From: an uncultured Pseudomonadota bacterium
Lineage (GTDB): Bacteria; Desulfobacterota_B; Binatia; UBA9968
Assembly: GCA_946478635.1 (NCBI GenBank)
Contig: CAMLCX010000181.1
Location: 1 to 8,709 of the forward strand
DNA length: 8,709 bases
Direction: 5' to 3'
Shown piece by piece: positions 1 to 5,491 of this stretch (positions within the stretch are counted from its first letter, which is position 1; each line of letters opens with the position of its first letter). The translations under genes and the position numbers were made by a program. The notes beneath the pieces are model-generated. The model was not told the origin of the DNA and did no database searches. It worked only from the letters and a program-made list of their open reading frames with translations.

Positions 1-1
1 C

Positions 2-469
2 GAGCACCACCAGATCATGAAGCGCGATTTTTTGAGCTACATTTTTTCCGGCAACCTGTGGCCCTACGGCCACGTGACCGCGGCGAGCATTCAAAGCATT
101 CAAATCACCACGCCCAAGCTGCTCGATTTCGAAGAGCGCGTGGTTCATGCCGAAGAGCGCAGCCATCACGACGCGATCTTGCAGAAAATCCACGATTACG
201 TCTGGGAGCAGATCGACATTTGGGGCGAAGCACCGATTCGCCGGCGCATCGGCGAGATCGAAAGGCAGGCGCTCAACAGCCGGCCGCGCACGGTTTTCGA
301 TCCGCCGCGCCGCGAGTTCCTGCGCAAATATTTCAACGTCCCTGTGGAAAACGTACGAAAATTTCCCGCCTGGCGCGAGTATCTCTATCTTAATGTACTC
401 GGTTTTCCGCCCGAGCCGGTTTACATCGAGAATTGGCCCGCGGAAATTCCCCAGCCCAAGGCGGCATAA
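2..469 (+). CDS. C-terminal part of an unrecognised protein (5' end outside window)
   Basis: The reading frame is open from the first complete codon at position 2 to TAA at 467-469. An ATG at 17 exists, but there is no Shine-Dalgarno sequence before it and the frame continues upstream (E-H-H-Q-I before M17), so this is most likely the tail of a longer gene. About 150 residues are visible. They are charged and rich in aromatic residues, with a Trp/Tyr-rich start (NLWPYGHV), a helical stretch with many Glu, His and Arg (FEERVVHAEERSHHD) and a proline-rich end (EIPQPKAA). There is no signal peptide, membrane segment or metal motif that I can place. I do not recognise the family and assign no function. 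Codon use looks like that of the other long genes here, so I believe it is real coding sequence. The next gene (CMD family) is convergent, about 280 bases away. Confidence 0.7.
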   Translation, partial: EHHQIMKRDFLSYIFSGNLWPYGHVTAASIQSIQITTPKLLDFEERVVHAEERSHHDAILQKIHDYVWEQIDIWGEAPIRRRIGEIERQALNSRPRTVFDPPRREFLRKYFNVPVENVRKFPAWREYLYLNVLGFPPEPVYIENWPAEIPQPKAA

Positions 470-492
470 CGGGCCGGCGGAGAACAGAGCGC

Positions 493-538
493 ATCCTTCG
501 ATGAGTCTCAGACCCCGTCCTGAGGCCGCTCGAAGGAT
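493..538. repeat. Imperfect inverted repeat in the gap after the first gene
   Basis: Outer arms ATCCTTCGA (493-501) and TCGAAGGAT (530-538) are perfect complements. Inner arms CTCAG and CTGAG pair inside them, giving a long interrupted hairpin just after the stop of the first gene. There is no T-run after it, so a classical terminator is unlikely. It resembles the dispersed CTTCGA...CTGAG type of intergenic repeat. A related piece, CTTGTCCTGAGC..., occurs at 4532-4554. Confidence 0.6.
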
Positions 539-570
539 CGAACCATGAATCGCTACGGGTCATATTCCCC

Positions 571-666
571 GCAGCTTGCTGCGTTAAGTTGATTTCTTTC
601 CGAAGACCGTCATTCCCGCATGTTTTAGGCGCGTTCTTGGGATACCCCGCACCTTGCTGCGGGGTA
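571..666. repeat. Two related small hairpins plus a repeat fragment (GCAGC-TT-GCTGC; TACCCCGCA/TGCGGGGTA)
   Basis: A perfect 9-bp stem, TACCCCGCA (643-651) with TGCGGGGTA (658-666), encloses a 6-base loop. A degenerate relative sits at about 566-583 (CCCCGCAGCTTGCTGCG, stem GCAGC/GCTGC at 571-582). Between them, at about 608-632, is CCGTCATTCCCGCATG, which looks like a fragment of a widely dispersed intergenic repeat. No gene is visible between 470 and 748, and the region is best read as stacked dispersed repeats. Confidence 0.55.
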
Positions 667-717
667 GTTCATTGGCTTGAATGATTTCGACCGTCTTTTT
701 CTTGCCCGGAGTACAGC

Positions 718-751
718 CGTTGAACGGCTTGAAGGATTTGAACGATTCTTA
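718..751 (+). repeat. 9-bp tandem array (TTGAACGGC / TTGAAGGAT / TTGAACGAT) with TTCTTA tail
   Basis: Three consecutive 9-base units at 720-728, 729-737 and 738-746 follow CG and are followed by TCTTA. The block is nearly identical to 1691-1725 (one substitution and one extra G). It is the array portion of the composite element described elsewhere in the window, here without the CACGTTTCG palindrome. Its last bases form the stop codon of the convergent CMD-family gene (TAA on the minus strand at 751-749). Confidence 0.75.
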
Positions 752-1294
752 TGCCCTAAGGCGGTCGGGTGCGTCAGCGGGCGGCGTGATATCGAACGCG
801 TTGGCGGTGCAACACGTCATCGAGAACGAGCCGACCCGGGCAACCAACGCTACCAGCTCTTCGGTGCTAAAGGCTGCTTCGGCGGATGCATAGGTGGCAT
901 CGCTCAGTCCCTTGTCGGCGAGCAGTTCGCTGGCGATCTGATGCGCGAGTAATTCGCGCTTGTCATCGGTCGCTAGACCGCTGCGGGCGTTGATGGCGTC
1001 GATCTCTTTCTGCGTGAGTCCAACTTTAAGAGCGTTGCGGCACTGAGCCGCCCACGGGTATTTCGCGCCCCAGAAACGCGCCACGGTCAAAGTGACGATC
1101 TGCTGTTCGCGGGCGGACAGGGTGCAGTCGGCGATACAGGCTCCCGTGTTCTGGACGCTCTGCATCAGTTTGGGATTGCGGATGTAGGCCCAGAATGGCC
1201 CCCCATGCGGCCTGCCGCTGGCTTTGGACGCGTCGATCACGGCGCGCTGTTCATCATTCATTTCGTCGGGCGTCAGAATGGCAATGCGTGTCAT
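749..1294 (-). CDS. Carboxymuconolactone decarboxylase (CMD/AhpD-like) family protein
   Basis: A 181-residue cytosolic protein of the CMD/AhpD-like all-helical fold. The signature region is residues about 67-95, with an ARFWGAKYPWAAQ segment followed by an A..VGLTQKEIDAI helix, which matches the usual pattern of aromatic-Trp-x-x-His then Gly-Leu-x-x-x-x-Ile. In the canonical pattern the residue three after Trp81 is His; here it is Gln84, and there is no CxxC pair, so it is neither a classical AhpD nor a typical gamma-carboxymuconolactone decarboxylase. The Q-type variant and the TCCTANAFDI ending may mark a subfamily of unknown substrate. The ATG at 1294 is supported by AGGGAGA (1301-1307 on the plus strand as TCTCCCT) six bases upstream. 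It stands alone: the neighbours are an upstream RidA gene on the same strand more than 450 bases away and repeats downstream. The stop codon lies inside a repeat array. Confidence 0.88.
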   Translation of the reverse strand: MTRIAILTPDEMNDEQRAVIDASKASGRPHGGPFWAYIRNPKLMQSVQNTGACIADCTLSAREQQIVTLTVARFWGAKYPWAAQCRNALKVGLTQKEIDAINARSGLATDDKRELLAHQIASELLADKGLSDATYASAEAAFSTEELVALVARVGSFSMTCCTANAFDITPPADAPDRLRA

Positions 1295-1549
1295 TGGATA
1301 TCTCCCTGTTTTTGTACTGCCTGGCAGCGCTATTTATGGCAGCTCGATCATGACCGCGATTACTACCGTGGCAACCACGGCGCGAAAAGTCGATCCCCCG
1401 ATCGCGCACGTCCGGAGCTATATCGTCGAACCGACGAGTGGTCAAGCGCATGTGTGTTTGGTGAAAGTTGCGGTATTGCTTCGCTTGGCTCTGGCGATGC
1501 GGCGTTCGGATGCGCTTGATTTGTTCCCGTCGGAGTGTTTCCGCCCGCA
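1295..1549. other. Gene-free upstream region of the CMD gene
   Basis: Several frames are open here, but none shows a recognisable motif, a good ribosome binding site or neighbour-like codon use. The stretch presumably holds the CMD promoter; I could not fix convincing -35/-10 boxes. The short inverted match CGTGGCAACCACG near 1367-1380 is too small to interpret. Confidence 0.4.
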
Positions 1550-1590
1550 GTCAAATCCGCATGATCACCTTGCTGAATGAAAACTTCCCG
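1550..1590 (+). pseudogene. 41-bp scar of a DUF433/DUF5615 toxin-antitoxin junction
   Basis: This stretch is identical at 39 of 41 positions to 5121-5161, the junction of the intact DUF433-DUF5615 pair in this window. It holds the last antitoxin codons (V-K-S-A, stop), the overlapping ATGA and the first toxin codons (M-I-T-L-L-N-E-N-F-P against M-I-I-L-L-D-E-N-F-P in the intact gene). Similarity stops abruptly on both sides. One substitution changes the acidic residue of the LLDEN motif to Asn. It is a relic of a second copy of the module or a short duplicated segment. It sits about 20 bases before palindrome copy 1. Confidence 0.8.
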
Positions 1591-1611
1591 ACCGCCGCTG
1601 TGCATCGAACA

Positions 1612-1751
1612 TTTCCACGTTTCGAGAATTCCCGAAACGTGAAAGTTCCCCTGCTATTCTGTCGTTGAACACGTCTTGAACGGAGCGAAGCGGTTGAACG
1701 GCTTGAACGATTTGAACGATTCTTACTATTGCCTGTTGCCTCACGCCTATT
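1612..1751 (+). repeat. Composite palindromic element, copy 1 (palindrome + TTGAACG array + TATTGCC tail)
   Basis: The core 1616-1641 has arms CACGTTTCG (1616-1624) and CGAAACGTG (1633-1641) around A-GAATTC-C, giving a 26-base dyad with one mismatched pair. It is followed by GAAAGTTCCC, scattered TTGAAC motifs (1665-1682), a perfect 9-bp tandem (TTGAACGGC, TTGAACGAT, TTGAACGAT at 1694-1720), then TTCTTACTATTGCCTG (1720-1735) and TGCCTCACGCCTATT. The tail runs up to the stop codon of ridA. This is the most complete copy in the window. Confidence 0.85.
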
Positions 1752-2135
1752 TTAATCGGGTATGCAAGCGGTAACGGTTATCTCCACAAGCAGCTCGGGG
1801 AGGTTCAACATCACTTCCACGGTGGTCCGGGCTGGTTTGTTGCTCGGGAAAAACTTGGCGTACTCCTCGTTGTAGGCCGCAAGATCCTCACGTCTGGTCA
1901 GATGCGTCAGCACCGTCAGAACATTATCGAGCGAGGTCCCCGCGGTTTCCAAAATCATCTTGATGCGTTCGATAGCGTACCGAGTCTGCTCGCGAACGTC
2001 TCCGCCGACCTCCCCGGTGATGGGGTGCCGGCCGGTTTGGCCGGCGACGAACACCAGATTTCCAAACCGCGTGGCCGGTGAGAGATTTGGATTCGCCGCC
2101 GCAAGATTCACCTGAACGATTTCTTTCTTAGGCAT
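1752..2135 (-). CDS. ridA: RidA family protein (reactive enamine/imine deaminase, YjgF/UK114)
   Basis: A 127-residue protein, the normal length for the Rid family, which as trimers hydrolyse reactive 2-aminoacrylate and other enamine/imine intermediates. The central LVFVAGQTGRHP segment (residues about 27-38) matches the family's 'SGQ' strand. The C-terminal signature is PARTTVEV (residues 101-108) with Arg103, the conserved substrate-carboxylate ligand of true RidA proteins, and VEITVTA with Glu118. Keeping the Arg favours an active deaminase rather than a Rid paralogue that lacks it. The ATG at 2135 is preceded by CAGGAG (minus strand, about 2141-2146) at good spacing. The gene stands alone. 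Upstream it abuts a transposase relic whose frame runs into its start, and downstream its stop touches the tail of repeat copy 1. The subfamily (RidA or Rid1-7) was not determined. Confidence 0.93.
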   Translation of the reverse strand: MPKKEIVQVNLAAANPNLSPATRFGNLVFVAGQTGRHPITGEVGGDVREQTRYAIERIKMILETAGTSLDNVLTVLTHLTRREDLAAYNEEYAKFFPSNKPARTTVEVMLNLPELLVEITVTACIPD

Positions 2136-2172
2136 CGGGTCTCCTGAATGGAAGTTCGTTTAAAAACTTTGT

Positions 2173-2322
2173 CTTTAACAAAACATGAATGTGATTGGAT
2201 GTGGCCATGTAATCGAGCACTGCCAGAACGAACCGCTTTTTCGCTTCGAAAACCCAATGCCCATATTGCCGGCACATCGCGCGCGTCAGTTCACTCCGTT
2301 CCCGCAGCGCATTGCCCTCGGC
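2173..2322 (-). pseudogene. Fragment of a Y1 (HUH) RAYT/IS200-like transposase
   Basis: On the minus strand about 50 codons read as the middle of a Y1 transposase: a charged run ending CRQYGHW, then VFEAKKRF, then AVLDYMATSNHIHVLLK. SNHIHVLL is the histidine-hydrophobic-histidine (HUH) metal motif of REP-associated tyrosine transposases (H codons at 2193-2191 and 2187-2185). The family's N-terminal strand and everything after the HUH motif, including the catalytic Tyr region, are missing. Similarity ends near 2173, and the frame runs on through ridA's start region to a stop at 2128. It is a dead relic. It is a different subfamily from the larger RAYT pseudogene at 5643-6345, whose motif is NHYHLLVE. 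Palindrome copy 2 begins about 60 bases beyond it. Confidence 0.72.
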
Positions 2323-2376
2323 TAGGCCAGCGGCTCGACCTCCGACGCAGCACCTTGATTGCGGGTGCCCCCAACG

Positions 2377-2460
2377 TTTCCACGTTTCGATAATTCCCGC
2401 AACGTGGAAGGTTCCCGTTCTAATTTGACTTTGAACACTTGAACCTTTGAGCTTTGAACG
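2377..2460 (+). repeat. Composite palindromic element, copy 2
   Basis: The core 2381-2406 has arms CACGTTTCG and CGCAACGTG (one substitution) around A-TAATTC-C, so the central GAATTC of the other copies is TAATTC here. It is followed by GAAGGTTCCCG and four spaced TTGAAC/TTGAGC motifs (to 2460) but no clean 9-bp tandem and no TATTGCC tail. It lies upstream of the substrate-binding protein gene on the same strand. Confidence 0.8.
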
Positions 2461-2604
2461 ACCGCCAGGCGATAAATTTTGACGCCGTCGATCGTGAAAT
2501 CCATAAGTCATCTTGGTCCGACCGGGCACTCTCGTCTGCTTGACAGCTTTCGCTGTGATCGACTATTCCGAAGCTCAGGAGATTGTACCGGAGGGAGGCC
2601 AGGT

Positions 2605-3588
2605 ATGCTGGCTCGAATTGAGTATTTTATCTTTGCGCTGTTCGTTCTTCTCGCCTTCACGGCCGAAGCGCGGAGCCAAGGGATCGTCGCTTCGGACAGG
2701 GTCGTCGTCAGTTATCCGAGCAAGTCCATCACCAGTTTTCCGATCCTCGAAACGGCGCAGCGCCGCGGTTTCTTTCGCAGAGAGAATCTTGACGTGAGCG
2801 CTGTCTATATGCGCGGCGGCATCGATATCAAAGCCGTCCTTACCGGCGACGCCGATTTCGGCACCGGGTCGACCACCGCCGTGACCGCATTCGTCGCCGG
2901 CGCGCCGCTGCGTGTCGTTATGAGCCTCAACTCCTACGTCGATCAGGCGCTCTATGCTCAACCGAAGTACCGCGCTCTGGCCGAGCTCAAAGGCCAATCC
3001 ATCGGCTCGCTCAATCCCGGCGGGCTGGTCGATACGTTGCTGCGGAAAGTCATCGTTCAAAACGGGCTATCGCCCGAACGCGATTTTATTCTGCTCAATA
3101 TGGGCGGCACGCCGGAACGATACGCCGCGTTGAAGGCGGGCACCCTGGCCGCCTCGATGCTGAGCGCGCCGCACAGTTTGCACGCGGAGAAAGAAGGATT
3201 CACCAAGATCGCCGCTACCCGCGACTATGTGGACGTCCCTGGCACCGCGCTGGTCGCGCATGTTGACAAAATCAAAAAACAACCGGAGATGATCAAGCGA
3301 TTTTTGCGCGCCACGTTGCGCTCGATGAGTTACATCCGCGAAAATCGCGCCGATACGATGCAGATGATTGCCCGCGAATTCGCCATGGCCCCTGACATCG
3401 CCGCCCTGGCTTACGATAAGCTCGTGGAGTTACTGAGCGTGAACGGCAAGATTCGCGTCGACGGATATCAACTGCTGCTCGACTTCGCCCGCGCGGCGCA
3501 AAAAATCGAGCGGCCGATCAACGCCGCCCAGCTCGTCGACGACAGGCTGCTCGATGAAGTGGTCCGTGAAACCGGCATCAAGCGTTAG
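2605..3588 (+). CDS. Secreted ABC-type substrate-binding protein, NMT1/TauA-SsuA-like (orphan)
   Basis: A 327-residue periplasmic binding protein. Residues 1 to about 24 form a Sec signal peptide: MLARIE, then the hydrophobic core YFIFALFVLLAF, then a small-residue end near TAEARSQ. There is no lipobox cysteine. The mature part has the NMT1/THI5-SsuA features: a first strand VVVSYPSKS, a helix with ILETAQRRGFF, the 'GG' loop MRGGIDIKAVLTGDADFG (residues 69-86), GAPLRVV, and LAELKGQSIGSLNPGG (the LkGk.ig pattern, residues about 126-140). These proteins bind small organic ligands such as sulfonates, pyrimidine precursors or aromatic acids; the ligand cannot be read from the sequence. The ATG at 2605 is chosen over upstream in-frame starts because GGAGGGAGG lies at 2590-2598 and a signal peptide begins there. 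No permease or ATPase gene is adjacent. Confidence 0.88.
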   Translation: MLARIEYFIFALFVLLAFTAEARSQGIVASDRVVVSYPSKSITSFPILETAQRRGFFRRENLDVSAVYMRGGIDIKAVLTGDADFGTGSTTAVTAFVAGAPLRVVMSLNSYVDQALYAQPKYRALAELKGQSIGSLNPGGLVDTLLRKVIVQNGLSPERDFILLNMGGTPERYAALKAGTLAASMLSAPHSLHAEKEGFTKIAATRDYVDVPGTALVAHVDKIKKQPEMIKRFLRATLRSMSYIRENRADTMQMIAREFAMAPDIAALAYDKLVELLSVNGKIRVDGYQLLLDFARAAQKIERPINAAQLVDDRLLDEVVRETGIKR

Positions 3589-3619
3589 GCAGGTCGATAT
3601 TCTCTCGAACCGCTGCCTA
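3586..3619 (+). other. Stem-loop overlapping the stop of the binding-protein gene
   Basis: TAGGCAG (3586-3592, including the stop codon) pairs with CTGCCTA (3613-3619), and TCGA/TCGA pair inside the loop. No T-run follows, so it is at best a weak or Rho-assisted 3' end signal. Confidence 0.25.
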
Positions 3620-3876
3620 TGGCGCCTTACCGCGTAGAAGCTTTAACTTGAAACCGCGCGAAATTGAACGAAGTACCTTTTCGACGAACGAGGCGGAACT
3701 TGTCGGTCATTCCTGCGGTTGGCTGATGCCTCTTGGCGGTTGCCTATTGGTAGAGACGTCGAACAATTCTTTTCTATTGCCTGAAGGCTATTGGTTGGTG
3801 GCTATCCGGTTGTCTTCTCGAACGAAGGAGATTATTTTTCGGCTGTGTCAGCATTGAACGTTGAAGTAAGTCATGC
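3620..3876 (+). repeat. Gene-free stretch with degenerate TATTGCC/TTGAACG repeat pieces
   Basis: Recognisable pieces of the composite element's array and tail occur here without the palindrome: TTGCCTATTGG at about 3740, GAACAATTC followed by TTTTCTATTGCCTG at about 3761-3783, GGCTATTGG at about 3786, and TTGAACGTTGAAG at about 3855-3867. A 69-codon open frame (3648-3857) crosses these repeats but has no protein-like features. The only functional site I see is the ribosome binding site of the next gene. Confidence 0.45.
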
Positions 3877-3888
3877 AGGAGGTTTGCT

Positions 3889-4323
3889 ATGGGAAAGTTC
3901 CAAATCGAAGGCGTCACTCATTGGTCGATTCCCGTCAACGACTTGAAGGAATCCGAAGATTTCTATGGCGGGCTGCTCGGCCTCAAAGCGGTCGGGCGCC
4001 TGAGCAACAACGTGATGTCCTGCTTCAATGTCGGCGATCACAACATTCTTTTATGCGAACGGGAAAAGCCCCAGGATAAAACCACCGTCGAAGATCGCGT
4101 GCATCATTCTTTCACGGTAAGCCCCGAAGGTTTCGTGCAGGCTTGCAAGACGCTTTCCGAAAACGGGATTTCCATCGTCGAGCTGGAATACCGCGCCAAG
4201 GGCTATTTTACCGGGCGGGAGCTCTATTTTCATGATCCCAGCGGCAACCGCCTCGAGATCCGCGACCCCACTTGGAAGAAGGGAATGCCGGAACCGCCCT
4301 ATGAAGAGATTGTAAAGTCGTAG
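3889..4323 (+). CDS. VOC superfamily (glyoxalase/dioxygenase fold) protein
   Basis: A 144-residue single-domain vicinal oxygen chelate protein with two beta-alpha-beta-beta-beta modules. Module 1 begins IEGVTHWSIPVNDLKESEDFYGGLLGL, with a metal-ligand type His11 and the usual 'FY...LLG' helix. Module 2 begins HHSFTV (His72/His73) and ends YFHDPSGNRLEIRDP, with the ligand type Glu123 in the conserved DPsGNxlE motif. The His/His/Glu set is consistent with a metal-dependent lyase, dioxygenase or thiol transferase, but the substrate cannot be read. There is a strong AGGAGG at 3877-3882, six bases before the ATG. The protein is cytosolic (no signal or membrane segment). The nearest gene upstream on this strand is 300 bases away, so it is probably a single-gene unit. 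Palindrome copy 3 begins about 95 bases after its stop. Confidence 0.92.
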   Translation: MGKFQIEGVTHWSIPVNDLKESEDFYGGLLGLKAVGRLSNNVMSCFNVGDHNILLCEREKPQDKTTVEDRVHHSFTVSPEGFVQACKTLSENGISIVELEYRAKGYFTGRELYFHDPSGNRLEIRDPTWKKGMPEPPYEEIVKS

Positions 4324-4413
4324 GTCTACGACGACACGGCCTGCCCGGACGAAGCCGACCGGAGATAACGCGCGGCTAAATTGCAACGGGCAAGTTCTTC
4401 AATGCGCGCGCCG

Positions 4414-4575
4414 TTTCGACGTTTCGAGAATTCCCGAAACGTGGAAGTTCCTCCCAAATCTGCCGTTGAACGTTTGAACGAGTGCTATCGGGTTAACGTT
4501 TTGAACGAGCTTTTCTTACTATTGCCTGTAGCTTGTCCTGAGCAAGGTCGAAGGGCCTCGCGCCTCATGCCTATT
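4414..4575 (+). repeat. Composite palindromic element, copy 3, with a nested second repeat
   Basis: The core 4418-4443 has arms GACGTTTCG and CGAAACGTG around A-GAATTC-C. It is followed by GAAGTTCCTCCC, TTGAACG motifs (about 4466-4480 and 4500-4508), then TTCTTACTATTGCCTG (4513-4528). The tail then differs from copy 1 by a block CTTGTCCTGAGCAAGGTCG plus AAGG (4532-4554), after which CCTCATGCCTATT resumes, matching CCTCACGCCTATT of copy 1. The block is a different dispersed repeat type (CTTGTCCTGAGC...) apparently inserted into this element. Confidence 0.8.
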
Positions 4576-4644
4576 CAGCTGCTGCTGCGCTCGTGACCGG
4601 CTCTTGCCAAATTGTTCTAAAATCCAATTCGTGCTCAAAAACTC
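4576..4644 (-). pseudogene. Short relic of a RAYT-type transposase C-terminal region
   Basis: On the minus strand 4644-4576 reads E-F-L-S-T-N-W-I-L-E-Q-F-G-K-S-R-S-R-A-Q, then Q-Q-L. The larger RAYT pseudogene in this window has LLNTDWILEQFGKKRSQAQ at the equivalent place (about 6005-5945), so the match is direct and specific. Only about 23 codons survive. The fragment is joined at its 5' side to a DUF499-like remnant in another frame. No catalytic parts remain. Confidence 0.75.
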
Positions 4645-4785
4645 CGGTGCTCCGGGTCACGATAGTCTTCCGGGGCGTTCCCCGCGACGACCTGTTCCAG
4701 AGCAATGGCGAACTCGTCCGGGTCGAACGATCTGCCTTCGCGGACTTCTTTTCTCGGGTGTAGCAAGTTTGTGCCAGGGGTCCAT
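4635..4785 (-). pseudogene. N-terminal remnant of a DUF499-type ATPase gene (frameshifted, truncated)
   Basis: On the minus strand an ATG at 4785 opens M-D-P-W-H-K-L-A-T-P. After one extra C in a CCC run (about 4755) the frame shifts and continues R-K-E-V-R-E-G-R-S-F-D, then DEFAIALEQVVAGNAPEDYRDPE. This is the characteristic start of large DUF499-domain AAA+ ATPases ('MkPWykv.tPr.evr.GrsfdpdEFA..L..V'). The homology stops after about 45 codons, where a RAYT relic begins; the remaining many hundreds of residues, including the Walker motifs, are absent. DUF499 proteins usually sit beside DUF1156 methyltransferases in modification/defence-like clusters; none is here. The assignment is from memory of the family's N-terminus, so moderate confidence. 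Confidence 0.6.
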
Positions 4786-4881
4786 AGTCATTGTTTCCGC
4801 GAATGCTATGTGAAAGGTTGCTGATCTGACAGGAGCCGTTGCGTTAAATCATTGGGGTGGAATTTCGCCATGGCTATTGGA

Positions 4882-4887
4882 TATAAT
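4882..4887 (+). promoter_or_regulatory. Consensus -10 box (TATAAT) of the DUF433/DUF5615 operon
   Basis: A perfect TATAAT ends 20 bases before the best start codon (4908). No good -35 box lies at 16-18 bases spacing (GGAATT at 4859-4864 is poor), so an activator or extended contacts may be needed. Transcription would begin near 4894, giving a leader of about 14 bases that just includes GGAGG at 4898-4902. Confidence 0.5.
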
Positions 4888-4907
4888 CAACCCATATGGA
4901 GGCTTCA

Positions 4908-5135
4908 ATGGAAGTTTATCCTGGCATAACGATGGACTCAGAAGTTCGCTTTGGAAAACCTTGTATCAAAGGTACAAGAGTCGACATCGCAACCGTGCTC
5001 GGTCGATTTGCCGCGGGGGATAAGATCGAAGATATTCAGGAGGATTATCAACTCACCCGGGATCAGGTTATGGCCGCCCTCGCTTATGCAACGCACGTGG
5101 CCGAGCACCTACCTCCCGCCGTCAAATCCGCATGA
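4908..5135 (+). CDS. DUF433 domain antitoxin
   Basis: A 75-residue DUF433 protein. The signature is complete: an initial YPGITMD, then RFGKPCIKGTRVDIATVL (residues about 18-35), a spacer with AAGDKIEDIQEDY, and a winged-helix type LTRDQVMAALAYA (residues about 50-62). In this family the helix-turn-helix part is thought to bind the operon's promoter, and the protein is the antitoxin of a pair with a PIN-like DUF5615 protein. An in-frame ATG at 4896 exists, but GGAGG lies inside that extension (4898-4902), five bases before ATG 4908, so 4908 is the better start. The stop overlaps the toxin start as ATGA (5132-5135), indicating translational coupling. Autoregulation is likely from family knowledge but not shown here. 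Confidence 0.9.
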   Translation: MEVYPGITMDSEVRFGKPCIKGTRVDIATVLGRFAAGDKIEDIQEDYQLTRDQVMAALAYATHVAEHLPPAVKSA

Positions 5136-5491
5136 TCATCTTGCTGGATGAAAACTTCCCGCTGCGATTTTATACTCGGCTTCAAGAAGAAGGTCTCGCG
5201 GCACAACATATCCTGCTAACCGATCGGGGTATTCATGACAAGCAGATCATCGCTCGGCTAATGCGGGAAGAAGTGCTTTTCCTGACACAGGACGAAGACT
5301 TTGTCGAAGCTGCGCCCGACTGTAAGGCCAGCATCATCTGGTCTCGCGTGTCGCAGTCGCTGGCGATCGACAAAAGGGTGGAAATCTGGCTGAATGCCGT
5401 CAGGGAATTCCTTGGTAGACAGCGGAGCGAAAAATTCTTCGAGTTGTACGACGACGGACAACTTCATCCCGTTAAAGTTGTAAAGCGATAG
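5132..5491 (+). CDS. DUF5615 PIN-like toxin
   Basis: A 119-residue member of the DUF5615 PIN-like group (Mut7-C/VapC-related nuclease fold). It opens with MIILLDENFP, holding the first acidic residues (Asp6, Glu7), has a middle DRGIHDKQIIARL segment and then the strand VLFLTQDEDF (residues about 49-58) with the second acidic cluster. These acidic residues are the presumed Mg-binding nuclease site. It is expected to be an RNase neutralised by the DUF433 protein encoded just upstream; the ATGA overlap shows a two-gene operon. Length and motifs look intact, and no frameshift is seen. It has no signal peptide or membrane segment. A 41-bp piece of this gene pair's junction recurs at 1550-1590. Confidence 0.88.
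   Translation: MIILLDENFPLRFYTRLQEEGLAAQHILLTDRGIHDKQIIARLMREEVLFLTQDEDFVEAAPDCKASIIWSRVSQSLAIDKRVEIWLNAVREFLGRQRSEKFFELYDDGQLHPVKVVKR

Noticed and set aside
1224..1580. 118-codon plus-strand frame upstream of repeat copy 1
   Set aside because: It starts antisense inside the CMD gene and runs into the TA scar in a different frame; no domain features.
1616..1641. Palindromes as intrinsic terminators
   Set aside because: None of the five copies is followed by a T-run, and copy 2 lies upstream of a gene, so intrinsic termination is not supported.
1665..1725. TTGAACG repeats as a CRISPR array
   Set aside because: Units are 9 bases in direct tandem without unique spacers, and no cas genes are present.
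2575..3060. 161-codon minus-strand frame opposite the binding-protein gene
   Set aside because: Antisense shadow of a clear gene; its composition reflects the complementary codons.
3648..3857. 69-codon open frame between the binding protein and the VOC gene
   Set aside because: It crosses degenerate repeat pieces, has no ribosome binding site and no protein-like motif.
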